Positions 17,380 through 29,929 of a stretch of DNA of 64,000 nt are shown here, in pieces (within the stretch, counting starts at the first letter, position 1; every line of letters starts with the position of its first letter). This DNA is from Ascaris suum. Lineage: Eukaryota; Nematoda; Chromadorea; Rhabditida; Ascarididae. The stretch is from assembly GCA_013433145.1 (NCBI GenBank), contig CM024176.1, positions 5,628,520-5,692,519 on the forward strand, read 5' to 3'. The translations under genes and the position numbers were made by a program. The notes under the pieces are model-generated. The model did not search any database. It had not been told where the DNA came from and was given only the letters and a program-made list of their open reading frames with translations.

Positions 17380-18088
17380 CAGACAATCATAAACTTTCCA
17401 TCCTCTATACTCAATTGGGAAGCACAGGCGAAATGAGGTTCGCGTATTTCGTAAACAAAGCCAGAAAAATTGAAACAAAACAGCGAAAAAACGTGAATCA
17501 CTGATCTTTTTTTATACGACTCGGCTCATATTTCTGCAGTTCCTTTTTTTGCAACCTAGGAACAACGGATTCATTTGCAATTCAAGATAGAAAGGAGGCG
17601 CCGCTCCTGCCGTGTCCAAATAACATGAATGAAACGACTGAGATTGGTAACGAATGAAAAAAAAAACCCTGAGCCTCTTCAGAAGAAAACATTGCTCGAT
17701 CTGCAAATGTTCTTTGTCCATAACACGTAATGATTTCCTGTTAAGCGAAAAAAATCGGTTTGTCGTTGTTTTTAGTACAAAACGAGCAGTCATTAAAACG
17801 ATATCTTAATCAGAAGTATCTTTTTTTTCCTGCCAAAGCGAATTGCAACGTAAGCATAATCGAGCGTTTTTCTGTTTTGTCCTTTTTGTTTATAAAGTGA
17901 ACCGTTCTGCTTGCACAATATATACGTTTGAACATCGCCATACATGTTTTTGAAAAAGTTTCCTCAGAGAATGAAAACAACGCTATCTTTCGACGAATAT
18001 TATTTGCAGATTATACAAAATTCCGCATTCTTAGATAACTTCAGCGCTTTTTTGCACTTTTGTTCAGCAAGTTTGCAAGAAATGAGCG

Positions 18089-18097
18089 TATAAAAAG
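18089..18097 (+). promoter_or_regulatory. TATA box of DR-protein gene copy A
   Basis: TATAAAAAG at this position is shared with the TATAAAAG of copies B, C and D. About 50 bp downstream is a GTAAGT donor (intron from 18149), so the first exon is short and lacks a usable ATG, like a 5' leader. Transcription start is inferred, not seen. Confidence 0.6.
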
Positions 18098-19115
18098 GCT
18101 TCAGTCATTGCACAGACACCGTCCTCGCTGAAACACCCGTCGCTTTTAGTAAGTTCAATTCCTTTTCGAAATTTTACAATGAATGCTTCTCTTGTGTTCC
18201 CTTATTCGGAGTCACCAACATCCATCTTTCACGTCGTTATATCTTTCAGTTTATAAACTCCGAGGACATCAAACTATGCAATGTAGTGTCGCTAAATTCA
18301 TTAATCATTTTCGCAAATCCTCTCAATCTGCCGATGATTACGAACATCAGATAAAACAGTTAGTGGCCTATGTACGATCGGATATTTTGTCTAATTTGGA
18401 GCTGTGAAGCGAAGTTTTCTTTTAGGCAGTGCGTCAAGGAGGTTGCAGCAATATGCGCTTTTTATGTTTCAGCCATCTAGAAGAGAGGGCAGTAGGCGCA
18501 CACAAAGAGCAATTTTCAGTCGGCTTGTCAATGTGAAAGAAAAGCCACTCAAAAAATTCTGTCAGTTTCGAATAAAACTGACTTTCAGGGTTTTTGACAC
18601 ACCTTGGAGTGCTAAATAATGATCCCTGGCGACTATCATTGTTAACTGAAGTTCGCGCTTTAGATCAAAATGCAGTCTAATAATGAAAGCCGAAGTTGAT
18701 TATCGCCGCTTTGTGATCCGATTCAACTTTCGAATATACGGACAGACGGGTATATAGGCAAACACACAGGCTTGCACACATACCCATATGCAGCCATATA
18801 CGTCAACAGCAATTGCCTTTGGAAAAGCTACGAAACGAGCAAAATAGTCTCACGGAACGCCTCTACAGCCATAAATGATGCACATGAATTTTCAGCATCG
18901 CGGGATTCCGCAATGACGATGCGCAAATTCTTAGCAACGCATTTATCAGATTGCTGTTTGTTTGAAGCAAACGGCAGCAGCTTTTAGCAGATTATCTCAA
19001 CCTTTCACGCTTGAGTGATAAGGAAAGAATGCTTTAAAAAAATGAGCAGATTTCTGACAGCGCCAGCTGATCAACCAGAAATGATGAGTGAAATAAGCAC
19101 ACGCATTTTGCAGAA

Positions 19116-19286
19116 ATGACGACCGACTACGGAGATCGAGACCGCAATCGCAACTTCAGGGACTCTGATAGAGGTGACCGCGGCGATCGCACCCGCTCAT
19201 ACAGACGCGACGACAGAGGAGATCGAGATCGTGGCACGAACTTTTTCAACGACAACCGCGACCGCAACCGTGACCGAGATTTTTAA
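19116..19286 (+). CDS. 56-residue Arg/Asp/Gly-rich small protein, copy A
   Basis: I do not recognise a family. The frame starts at an ATG two bases after a TTTTGCAG acceptor (19113/19114) and runs 56 codons to TAA. The product starts MTTDYGDRDRNRNF, continues with GDR/DRG/RNR repeats and an FFNDN box near residues 42-46, and ends in DRDF; it has one aromatic box, no Cys and no signal peptide. A short leader exon (ending 18148) behind a TATA box would splice to it across a 965-bp intron. Three other copies in the window keep exactly 56 codons. The composition resembles RGG/RD tails of RNA-binding proteins, so RNA binding is a guess from composition only. It might instead be the last exon of a longer, undetected gene. 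Confidence 0.6.
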   Translation: MTTDYGDRDRNRNFRDSDRGDRGDRTRSYRRDDRGDRDRGTNFFNDNRDRNRDRDF

Positions 19287-19701
19287 AGCGCTCGATGTCG
19301 GGAAAATAGTAGCAGTAGCACGACAGCGATAGTCGAATCGAACAACTCGAGTCAATTCATCAAACTTTAATTCAATGTCGACCTTCTTCTAGTAAATTTT
19401 CTCTCCTTCTGCTGTTCAAGCACTCCAGCAACTCTGTTTTTGAAGTTAATTTAGCGTGCATGCAAACAATACATATTCATTTTTCTTCCATTCCAATGAA
19501 ACTCGTGTGATCTAAGGCTTACCATGGCTGCACGAAAAAGTTTCGCCGATCGAATGCTATTATGGCAATTTTGGTTCATGTGATTACAACTATGTCTCAC
19601 ATTATCATGACAACGCAAGTATCTATCAGTATTTCCACATGTAGATGAGCTTTTGCCCAAAAACGCACTTATATGGAAGCGACCTGTCAATCCAACAAAA
19701 A

Positions 19702-19950
19702 TTAAGTTTCAAAAAAATCCGTATTGTCCCAAGCATCTAGCAATAATTCCATAGAAGCCATACCGTACATTCCCTTTCCCAACCTTGACCCTACAAAAGC
19801 CAGATCGCCTGCAGTTATTACACAAACACACTCATGAGGAAGTACAACCAAAAACATTGCATCGTTGAATACGTGAATGCTTGAAAGCTGAGTTGCATCT
19901 TCGCGGCCTAGTCTGTGGAAAGGATCATCATCCATAAAGATTGAATCCAA
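19702..19950 (-). CDS. Unrecognised 82-codon frame, possible exon
   Basis: Not recognised. Acidic start (IFMDDDPFHRLGRED), then a hydrophobic middle (FNDAMFLVVLPHECVCVITA) and a Gly/Met-rich end. The matching stretch in unit B (about 32,275-32,345) preserves the VF.DA..F core but has an extra T that shifts the frame, so if this was coding it has decayed there. It could be one exon of an undetected gene or a chance frame. Confidence 0.3.
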   Translation of the reverse strand: MDSIFMDDDPFHRLGREDATQLSSIHVFNDAMFLVVLPHECVCVITAGDLAFVGSRLGKGMYGMASMELLLDAWDNTDFFET

Positions 19951-20158
19951 CTACGCGTGATAAAAAATAGTTAGCAAATCGTTACAGGAATGCCTGCGGG
20001 TGGCACTATTACATACGACGCTCGGAAATTGCGATTAATATCTCGCAAGCGTGCTGACAGCAGACAAATTCGGCACTACCGATTAGCCAGAAAAGCAAAA
20101 AAAGAAAAAAATCAAACAAAATCGGTGCAGTATCGTTTAATACGCCCTCCTAGAGGTT

Positions 20159-20377
20159 TTACTTGGTAAATGACGAACATCGCGCCTGCATTAAAGTAAA
20201 GGCAATGTTTCGATTTATAGAGACCTTCAGCGAAAACTTCATCTGTAGCACTGAAGCTTGCAGAGATTTCTTACGACTCAATAAAATATTTCTCAATTCT
20301 TCCTTTGATATCGGCGATTGGTCCGTCATTTCGATGATGGAGAAAACCTGGAATGTTGCTTCCAAACTACTCGGCAA
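20159..20377 (-). CDS. Unrecognised 72-codon frame, possible exon
   Basis: Not recognised. The minus strand has an acceptor-like TTCCAG near 20350 followed by an open stretch with normal-looking soluble composition (ISKEELRNILLSRKKSLQ). No partner exon was found and I cannot place it in a family. Confidence 0.22.
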   Translation of the reverse strand: MPSSLEATFQVFSIIEMTDQSPISKEELRNILLSRKKSLQASVLQMKFSLKVSINRNIAFTLMQARCSSFTK

Positions 20378-20630
20378 AGCTCGAGCATAATAGCGTGCTC
20401 CAGATGCAAATTAATCATCGTACGGCAGGGCCAACTCTTCTACCCGTTGGGCAGGACAAGGAATGTGGCTCAGCCGTCTCACAAGTTTGAAAACTGGAAC
20501 AAAGTTTCGCAACCCAGCATCAGAATCGCGACTACATTGCCACTAGTAGCCTCGAACGCACTTTGTGCATCGTGGCTATCGAAGGCCACCGGAGGCCGGG
20601 GCAACTAAAGTAAGATAGCCAAATTTTCGG

Positions 20631-20782
<152 letters not shown>

Positions 20783-20829
20783 CTTCATCTCTGTGCGAAA
20801 TATCCAAAACAGAAAAGTAAGAACTTTTA

Positions 20830-22411
20830 CTTAAAACTCATTATGTCACATAACTGTAGACGACACAGTTAACGATGGAAAACTAGTTTCAACATGCATT
20901 CTTTGAGCATGAAAACGTTGTATAGAGACCATAAAAGCAGAACGAACCGTAAACGCGACAAAGCGATTTTTCAAATACGGCAATTTACAAAATGAAATAA
21001 GCAAAGCAAATCGCAGTGGAAGCGTTACAAAACACAAAACAAAACAAATCCATACGCAACAAGTACGGAATTTTTACGCTGAATATGAAACGAAATGAGC
21101 TGTAGTGCTGTGCACAGCATGAAGGCGAATGAGACGTTTGCCACCAATCAGAGAGGGAAACAGTCACAACTGTCATACCGCAGTAGCCAGTACATAGTAT
21201 TCTCCAAGCATACACTTCGTAAAAATTCTCAATGATATCAACTATCCCTCCCCACTCCTCCCCTCTCATTTTGTTCTCCGCTCGTATCTTCCTCACACAT
21301 ACAAAAACACTCTTTATCAACAGAACTCCAATGATCAAGGTTCTAAGAAATTCAGACCTCTAGGCAAAACTCGTCAGCAAAAGCCATTCGATAGCCGACA
21401 CAATACATACAAATCCAAACCCGATCGCGAAATTAAAAGCGAACGTGCACTAATTCACAACACTGAAACTTGCCAATGTGTTTAAAAGACTAAAAAAAGT
21501 GTGCTGATTTAAAACATATAATGTACTTCACGCAAAAAATCAATCAAAATCCTCTAAAAATCACTACGAAAACAAAACGCTAATCACAGAAAATACGCTC
21601 ATACCAGAAAACAAAGGAGGGTACAAAAGTGGGCTTGTTATATGAACTCATGTAAACCATAAACGAACGATATGAAAAATATCGAAGGAGATGATGCTCT
21701 AGAGAAACGCAGGGTACAAGCTGACTGCATAATGCAACCTTTCTGTCTCTACTCTCCTCTTTTATCTCTCCTTGCCATTTTCCGTACTCTCAGTTTAGCA
21801 TGAGTAAATACTTAGCACGAGCATATCCGACTGAGAAAGAGCTCAGAACCGATCGAAGTTAACTCTCGCAGATTTCGTAAAGTTGCATGAAGAAGAATCA
21901 GTGCGCCGTATCAGAAAAAATTCAGCAAATCCCAACAGCAATAAAACTAACTGAGGCATATCGGCTGTTTGCACCTGGAAAACGACAGATGTGCAAGGGC
22001 ACGAGCGATGCCATGTGAAACTACTTCTCAGAAAACTTCCACTGCTCATCCTCTTTCTTCAAAGAATGCAGGTACCTCTCCTTCTCGTCCAAACCCTGTG
22101 CCTCACTTCGAAGAAAATTTCAATATTCCAAAAATCGACGATGAAATGCATTGTTTGAGCAATAAAAGCAAAACTCATCTAACTCAAAACTTTTAATCGA
22201 CAAAAGGCCAAATGGCACCCCTATGAGGATCTGTAGTTTTTAATCCACTATTGCTGGAATGGCGATTTATGCAGTTTCCTGATAAACACAGTAGGACCCC
22301 AAATTTTCGACTGAACTGCAGTCTTTCAAATTATTTCCCCACCTCCCCTTCTCCTCTGTACTTTCCGTTCCATCACCTTTTATTCATGGGAAACTTAAGC
22401 ATTGAAAGGGA
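20830..22411. repeat. Diverged spacer segment, copy A (three copies in window)
   Basis: Aligns by eye to 44,990-46,285 (for example the GAAAACGTTGTA, AAAAGCAGAACGA and AAAGCGATTTTT blocks) and, in its right half, to about 32,515-33,000 (GCAGAAAACAAAGGAGG-like block, the pyrimidine-rich TCTCCTCTT block, and a TTCGTAAAGTT block). No gene recognised. A TTTATT at 22379-22384 is an AATAAA on the minus strand and probably serves the RMD gene. Confidence 0.65.
22379..22384 (-). terminator. Probable poly(A) signal of RMD gene copy 1
   Basis: AATAAA on the minus strand, about 75 bp downstream of the RMD stop codon. It lies just outside the near-identical block. I found no AATAAA at a comparable distance behind copy 2. 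Confidence 0.5.
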
Positions 22412-22456
22412 ACCATATCCGAATCGATACAATAAACATCACCTGCATACCACCCC

Positions 22457-24738
22457 CTACTTGCACTTGGCAATGAGTGCCTTGATTTCGGCCATTGATT
22501 CGACCACCATTTCGTCCTTCTTTTCAATACGTTCCACCATATCCATGTACTTTTGTGCATTTGCCTTCTCCTTCTTCACTGAATAGCAACGCGCCAAGTA
22601 CAAAAGATTCTCGGCCCATACGAACGGCACGTTACGATCCGCCTGTTAATTTCATTAAATGTTTCATTGAAGCAATGAGGAATATTTAGTGGTTCTGCCA
22701 AATATCGCACTACACTGCAGAAAAATACAGTCCTCATCATTACGTCTGCTCATTCGTCGGAGATCCAGAAGAACAATATACTAGAGGCATAACTTCTTCT
22801 TACTTTTGGAATGGGACATGACAGGCTGCTGCTTTTAGAACAATCAGTCAGCATGACCATTGGTGTCCATTCTAACAAGAACAAGGTTGTCGAGTGGAAC
22901 AAAAACTGCATGTTCCAACTTATTAAACGCTTGTGCTAGGTTTTTTTCTATGACTTCTGTGAGCATTCTGGTAAAATGATGAAAGAGAATGAAACCTCCA
23001 GAAAATCTTCGAGCGCCATATCGATAGTTGCCTCAGGAAGCACAGCGAAGAGTGCATTACACACTTTCTTCTCAATCCACGAGAGTGTAGCCACCTCGAA
23101 TGTGAAGCGCCCTCGTAAGTGAAGAAGGGTGAATTCCTTGGGATCGACTGCAAGTGCCTTATCCAGATATTCCTGAAATAAGTAACATATAATGTCGACT
23201 GGACCTCCGGAACCTGGAAGTTTGCGGGGACGCAACGAAAAAAAAAACATCAAATGAGTGTAACGTGCCACTCCAATCTCCCTTTCTGCTCGAAGATCAC
23301 TTATGCCCAGGGTGAAATTATGGAAAAGCCGTTTGGAGGAAGAGGTCATATGCGCACGAAGTTCATGATAGAATAAGCGACGGAAATACTCCATCGGAAA
23401 GTGACTGCTAAGCACTGGGAGGACGAACGGCTAGCGTTGCAAGGATCCAGTATTCCCATCGATACTATTTAAAATTCGGGTTCATTTCTCGAGCGCTATA
23501 AAGCTCCACTCCTATACTATTAGCCACATCTTCGCGTAGATTATATTTTATAATGCATACGTTACTTTTTTTCATGCAGGAAATGAACCAATCGGAGAGC
23601 GAACACCCCCTTGCATATATACGAAAACATGGAAAAATTGAGCAATTTTCCTCCTGCAAGAAAGAAATTTAGACAAAAAGGTAATATATACGTACGTCCA
23701 ACTAAAATTCTCTGATTAGATGAGTGTCACCTTGAAAGCTTTCCCTTGTTGAGCTCTTTCCTTGGGGCCCATATAATCGGTGGCAGCTCCCACGAGCACT
23801 GCAGTCCATCTCAGGGCTTCGAAGTTACTTTCGTCCAATGAATACGCCGTCTTTGCATAAGTGCGGCCTAAACAGCCATACCTCAGGAAACATGAGCATA
23901 GATAAAAACCTTTTATTGTATTTTCCGATAATTGAGAACATTAGGAACCAGCAAGGACGAAGCGTCACGAAATTTAAGCAATCCAAATATACAACCTTGA
24001 AACCACTTATAAAATTAGTGATATTAAGCTAGTGTGAAGGCAATGGCCACGGCATAATGGCCCTGGACGGATGCACTTTTCTTCCTGTCCCTGCCTTCGC
24101 CTCCCTGCAAGAGCACATGAATTTACTTGCATACATCTGCTGAACAACTATTGTGATTCGTTAATGATTGGAGTTTGCTGCCAAAATATTGGTTGAGAAT
24201 CGCAGTCGGGTTTTACTGTGAAATCTGTACGAGCAGCAGCTCTAAGCTGTATCGCGGCAAGTGAATATTTAGGGCATCATCACGGCACGCTTTTTGCAGT
24301 TCAAATGCCGTCATCATCCACGCCATTTGCTCGAATAAGATACCATTTAGCAGTGTGTTATATTCAAATATTCAGGAGGTTCCTTTACTGAGAACAAAGT
24401 TTTCTGTAGTGTAATGCCCATAAAAAAGCTAAATAAAGGAAGACCTTCGTAAATGAGCTGCTTTCTCTTCGGATTCTTCTTCTGCATTGAATTCCCCCAT
24501 AAGAAGCATGCTTTGGCAATTCTCCATAGCAGCTGCACATTCGTTTTGGCCGATTCGTCTTTATCGAACATCTGCAATCAGTTGGCCAAGTAACCGCATA
24601 TTATCATACAACAGCAAACAGTTTGGGTTGACCCACAATCCAACCGAAATTAAGAACACCAAAGACGCTAACCTCCTTGATTTTTTCATAGGCCTTCTCT
24701 GGCTCGGTGTCAATCAGCTTGTCAAGTTCGGCGAAATC
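22457..24738 (-). CDS. rmd: RMD / RMDN (FAM82) family TPR-like protein, copy 1
   Basis: Regulator of microtubule dynamics family: cytosolic, TPR-like helical proteins; the C. elegans member RMD-1 acts on microtubules and chromosome segregation. Exons, minus strand, in order: 24738-24673, 24571-24445, 23867-23731, 23172-22996, 22642-22457. Phases agree and give 230 residues to TAG, close to the full family length as I recall it. Landmarks: DFAELDKLI in the first visible exon, LLWRIAKACF in the second, a long TPR-like helix pair in the third (RTYAKTAYSLDESNFEALRW), and the family core LHLRGRFTFEVATLSWIEKK in the fourth. The fifth is a charged helix ending KALIAKCK-like. The initiator exon, probably only a few codons, was not found upstream. 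All visible exons are open with good splice sites. Confidence 0.9.
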
Positions 24739-25365
24739 CTGAAAGAAGAAAGGAAATTTTTATTTCCTGCCGACAGTAAGCGACTGATGTGAATATGAAG
24801 AAATGAGCTAGAATAGGATGAAGTTATGACACGGCAACGCGTGAGTACAGAAATGTGCTGAAAGGTATATTTGTTTTTTGATGGAATTCAGCAGAAAATT
24901 CAGTTGAATTCAGCAGAATTTGAAACAGTTAGCCGAATACTAGCGCAGTAATATTTACCAAGGCAATAGTTATTAGGAAAGTGCTGAAATTAATCGCGCG
25001 AGCCCTTGCGGAAGAAAAAACGATGGAAATTTACATCCACATTAATGAGCAAAAATTAACCATTTCTGTGCGAAATAGACACAACGAAAGAATGTCCTGA
25101 GTATGATGACGATGTTCTGAGAATCACAAGCGCACTGACGAAGAGCTGCGAATCGCCGAGTACGATGAGAGCTCGTACGCTGCCACCCACCTTTAATAAA
25201 ACATCTCGATTAAATGAAACCACTCATAAGCACAGATGCCGAATGTAGGTTTCGATGAGTAGGACTCCAGAAAAAATAAAGGAGAAAGTATACAAGTAAT
25301 CACCAAATGAACAACTACAAAGTGTGAATCCTCTTCAAGACAGGATAATATTTAGCCTGTTATTT

Positions 25366-25396
25366 CGTGCTATGCATTATGCATAGTACGTGGCAC
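25366..25396. repeat. Short near-palindrome next to a diverged patch
   Basis: GTGC-TATGCATTATGCATAG core with an outer GCAC arm. It could form a small hairpin. It begins a stretch of about 110 bp in which the two otherwise near-identical copies differ at about ten positions. Confidence 0.6.
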
Positions 25397-25672
25397 AGAC
25401 CCTTATACTGTAATGCGCTCGTTATGATCTGCTGCCGCCAAGCTCGGTGGCAACGAGCCACAGCAAATTATAGGACGGTGACAATTTGATGAATGAACGC
25501 AGTGGCATAGTGCCCCCTCGGCTTGAAGCAAGTAAGAAGACGTGGTTATGCTGTCTCAGAATCGTCTATTCTGAGAAATTCTCTACAGAGGATTTGTTAG
25601 ATCATGCGCGATCTATGAAGCTGCTAATGACGATGTTCTAAGCCTATTATCGAAAAAAACTGTAGCAAGAAG

Positions 25673-25735
25673 ATGCAGACAGGGAGATGGAGAAAGAGAG
25701 AGGGAGACATAGCGAGAAAGAGAGAGGGAGAGCAT
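25673..25735 (+). repeat. GA-rich microsatellite, length-variable between copies
   Basis: GAGAAAGAGAGAGGGAGA-type purine run. Copy 1 carries one extra 24-bp unit (GACATAGCGAGAAAGAGAGA...) relative to copy 2 near 49,553-49,585, consistent with slippage or unequal exchange. Confidence 0.9.
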
Positions 25736-28700
25736 GGAACGACCCCAAACGACGCAAAACATTTCGTCGTAAGAATGAGTAACAAATGCACTGCTCGAGA
25801 AGGCAGTAAGCAGCGGGGTCAGCGGCACAACATTTCTTATCGCTTGAACAAATGAACGATATTCGCTTATTTGTTCCCATATTTACGGCTTCCGCGAACT
25901 GATAAGCGAGGTTGAACAACAGACACAGAATATAAGCAAGCCGCTGTTACAACCGTAAAGTAGCTTCTGCAGTTTATAGTAAATTATTTACGTGCTGTGA
26001 AATGGAATGCATGGAGAGTGCTCAACGAGTTAGGGTCCATGAAAAGAAGATTGTATAGAATCTGAAATTTTATGCTAAAAACTGCGACCTAGGAGAATTT
26101 GGGTGGACGTAATATCTTCGCATCACCTTTCTTCACGCACCTTTCACTCGCCATCTCTTTCCGTTTATCTGTATCACAGAGCGAAGAACTGAGCCGGTGA
26201 TCATGGACAATTTGGAAGCAAATAGATGGCACATACAATGAATGTCCGTGTCATGCGCTTTTTGGCGATTCCAGCTGCCACAGTGACCCACTCTGCTATT
26301 GCATGTATAAATTTGGTCCAAAAAATCCAGTCGATTATCCGCCTTTGACTGATTCAGAACATGCACGCACATATGTATTGTCACCAACCTCTTATACCTA
26401 TTAATTATGAGCAATAGAGACGGGTACGAAGTTGAGATGTGATTCGATTTTGCACAATAAACTCCATGGATGTTCACTGCTGAAACTGCTAACAGCGCTT
26501 GCATTAATCATCGACTGTGCTCGCTATGCTCATGCCGGGTCATCGTAAATCAACACCTGGCGTTGCAGAAAATGAAAGAAGCCAGTTTCCACATCTACAG
26601 GCATATTCGAGAGGATCACACAATGAGAACATTGAATGACCGACAGGTGACGAAATAAGTCACAACCCCTTCCTCCTCTTCCCTGTCTTCGTTGCAATCA
26701 TTTTCAACCATTCAACTTGATGAACAAAACATTTCTGCAAATAGCGCTGCACATACAGATAAGCAAAACTCAGATGTGACTGAAAAAACGTCTCACTTTT
26801 CGATTTGGTTAGGAATGTAATCGTTTATTAACACACTACAGCGCGTTGTTTATAAGCTTCGCGCGTTATACGATCCACAATCTTTCCCAGTGGATCGGCA
26901 TGAAAAACGGGGCAAAAACAATTTTCTATGAATGAATGATTTGTCTTCGCATGCCTGAATTCTCCATTTCTCTAAACGCAATAGAATAAACGGAAAAAGA
27001 AAGGTTTTTAGGACTAGACTTCATACATGGTTAGAGTGCAGGCGAAGAATGTAGCCAAACTTGCGGAGCACATAAATTCTTTAGCTTCTTCAGAAGGGGG
27101 ACACAATCTAATTTTACAGTGATAAATCTCGAAACTAAGTGAATTAATACATGAAATGCAACGAAGGCGAAAAACATACCTTCTAGAGGGGCGAGAGGTC
27201 TAACATTTTTGTTTTACATGCAAACAAAAGCTTGTGGTTATTATACCTAAACAATGAGCGTTTTGAAAGTGATTCAAAGATATTTTCAAGAACAAATCAA
27301 CATTTCAGTTTCGAAGTTTCCGTTTCCAAATTCTAAGAATTATATACGACAAATGTGTCGTTAAATGCTACTTGGCAGTGCAGTAAAAGCACAAAACACA
27401 ACATCACGACTCAGCAGTTGTGATGGTAGCACAACTGATAGTTCCGAACGCAAGTAACATTGACTTGGCAAAGGTGGTCCGCGCATAGAACCAACAAAGC
27501 GATCGCCCCTCGAATAGTGTTTGCCACCCGAAAGCAGAATCTAATGTGCATCATTTTGCTTCACTAGCAATATGTGGACTGTTGACATACGCAATTCACT
27601 ACTATATAATGGCTGAATCAATAGTTCAACAGTCTCATCAACGAAAATCCATGACTTGTGCCCATTGCTAAACAATTCCCCTGGGAAATGTACGGCTTAA
27701 ACGCAGATCACTCTACACGCTCAAGCATATTGATGTTCTACATATAAGTTTGCATGTATAATCTGCTCAAATATACACTGATCTACTAGAATTTGACGGC
27801 GACAGCCTCTAAAGCAGAAAAACGAGAAAGAACAGCGCAAAAAGATAGAAGCGTTATTGCTACATTTGCAGATCGAGAGCACAAGTAAAGGACAATAGAG
27901 GGCTATAAAAGCAAGCAGGAATGCGCGACAAGTACGCCAGCACGATGTGAGCATGTTATTTCTCTCGACGATCTTAAGTTGCACACCACTAATAAGACAT
28001 GCATACTAATGGGGATTTTTAGTGGCTCACCTCAACTCACCAACTATGAATCTACGAAAAATACAAACGAGAAGGCGGATGCCTTTGCTATGCTTCATGT
28101 TCATGCACAAACTCGATAGCAGGTCTTAGATACCTGAAACAGCAAAAATCTTGAAAGTTGCTCTCATATGGCGGTGCAAAAGAGAGCTAATATTCTTGTT
28201 GAAGACTTGTGAAGGCTGTAATGTGGTGCATTGATAATTAGTGAAAGCGGCTGCTCAGGCGAGCGGATTGCAGGACCGCATATCGCATCCACCTCTTTTG
28301 CTACGTCTGCTCACTTGTTTCGCTATACGACAAGTCGTTAAATGCACTTCATCCAAGGTAAAACGTAATCCAACCACCGGCAGAACATACACACACCTTT
28401 ACAGTCATTTAAACGCCCACAGTCCTTTGCGCGTTCAGAGAACTATGGGCGGGCCATAAGAAGTCACCTCAGTGTATATCATTTAAAGAAAATTTTACCT
28501 ATGCTAACTCACCAAGATGCACACCATATGCACCAAATTTGACCAACACAAGTCGCACTTAGCATAGACAACATGCAGCAAGCCTAACCTTCTCTATGTG
28601 ATTACACCAAAATCACCTATAGATCACTATCACATGATATTCATCTTCACTTTTGGTGTACACGAGAACATTTAGACCACGTACCGGTATCACTGTATGC

Positions 28701-29520
28701 GCTGCACTTTGGAACCTTCCCTTCAAGTTGGAACGACCGGATAAAGAGATAGACAGACACGCACAGATACAGACCCGCAAAACCTCGCTGTCATAATGAG
28801 CGCCTGGCTATAAACTGAGAAAGTTTATAGGAAAGGGTCATCAATGACTAGCAACTACTGATTCTATTTGTTACAGTTGGTTGTGTGCCACGGAAGAATT
28901 GGAGCATTGAATGGGCTTTCTAGTTATTTCCCATATTATTTAAGCATCAATAACCTCAGAAAGAAATCGTGAACGGCTTGATAACAACGTTTAGTGTTCA
29001 TCTGTGCAGATTAATGACGGTCGTTTATATGTGAAATTAACGTTCACGTTAGCTGAGAATTTCTTCTGACTCATCGCCGATTTCGCTTCTCCTTCATTGA
29101 TAGTGACGCTCGTTTTCGCATTTGTCATCGACGCTGATAGGGACCCCCAGTGTGCACATTCACATTCGCAACCGTTTAAAAGAAAATCAGTCAGCTATGG
29201 CGTTTTTTAAAAACAAAGCCGCTTTTCTTCGTAGCTCTTAAATCACTGGCATTGTGGTGGCGAAATGCTGGTTTCGTCAGTTGGATTCTGCGACTCAATA
29301 GACGATTCGAAAGCTGCATCAAGGAACTTCACCTTTCAGACACGGTGCATTTAAAGCGGCCATCACTTTATCCACAGCAGTGGTGATGACTGTGATGGCT
29401 TCGGACCCGACGAGCGCTGGTATTTGATATCATAGCCTGGCTGCCACGAATTGGAGAAGAGTTCGGAACGAAATTTTAAGAAAGCTATGCAGACGCATCC
29501 TCAACAAATCGCACGTTGCC

Positions 29521-29929
29521 CTACTCTCTCGGCCATTGCCGCTTGTTTCCATCAGTATTGTCACGTTTTGCTATGTTCAAACAGTTCAAAAAGGCCTCGA
29601 AATTCGCGGAGTCCAAGGCTCGAGGCGTACGAAAATTTCCAGGACTGTGCAGGATTTCCAGGCTTCCTGCACTAAAGAAGGCTCACGATGCTCCTGAATG
29701 CCGGAATGCCGCGAAAAGTTTCGATGAGGACATGAAAGTCATTAGAAGGACCCGAATCACCGAGCGGAATTTCCATCAACTGCATCAAGAGGATGTTACT
29801 GTTAAGTGCGTAACATAATTTCAAACCTGCGACATTTATGCTCAACGGGAAAATTTTCAGTGAGGATTTCTGTTTTGGGACGGAAGAATGCGGCGGGCGC
29901 ATACGACCGAGGGTGGCTGCAAGTTTTTC
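29521..29929. other. Junction between unit A and unit B
   Basis: Similarity to the other copy breaks at 29,520 and continues only weakly (a GCCGGAAnnnCCGnAAA-like block near 29,700 versus 53,530). The frame 29516-29818 (+) is not recognised. Unit B begins near 29,930 with the block that also starts unit A near 17,380. Confidence 0.5.

Larger units (their letters stand above)
17380..19440 (+). repeat. Duplicated unit, copy A of the DR-protein gene segment
   Basis: This segment aligns by eye, with moderate divergence, to about 29,930-32,150 (copy B) and to the arms of the inverted repeat (copies C and D). Shared landmarks in the same order: a block around 17,640-17,790 containing AATCGGTTTGTCGTTGT, the TATA box, a GACTTTC/TTGACACA block near 18,580, a TTTTGCAG acceptor, the 56-codon frame, and a 3' part ending in CAGTAAATTTTCTCC-like sequence. 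Confidence 0.75.
19441..20630. other. Spacer of unit A with two possible minus-strand exons
   Basis: The stretch between the DR-protein gene and the (TA)n run. It holds the two minus-strand frames listed separately (19702-19950, 20159-20377) and no recognised gene. Part of it (about 19,810-19,890) is repeated, diverged, in unit B near 32,275-32,345. Confidence 0.5.
22412..29520. repeat. 7.1-kb direct duplication, copy 1
   Basis: Nearly identical to 46,286-53,361 in the same orientation. Offsets are 23,873, then 23,874, 23,849, 23,850 and 23,841, so only a few small indels separate the copies: a 1-bp change near 23,470, a 24-bp difference in a GA-rich run near 25,710, an 8-bp difference near 28,760, and single bases. 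Similarity drops abruptly outside both ends. Confidence 0.97.
24739..29520. other. Tail of unit A: no recognised gene, possible 5' region of RMD gene
   Basis: About 4.8 kb upstream (on the minus strand) of the first visible RMD exon. The missing RMD start exon may be here. Frames such as 26133-26504 (-, 123 codons), 27721-27984 (-) and 28241-28459 (+) are kept in copy 2 only because the whole block is nearly identical, so that is not evidence of coding. No domain recognised. Confidence 0.5.

Noticed and set aside
24029..24105. Possible extra RMD exon (frame after a CTCTTGCAG acceptor on the minus strand)
   Set aside because: Exons 24571-24445 and 23867-23731 join in phase without it and give the expected family sequence; it has no usable donor and runs to a stop.
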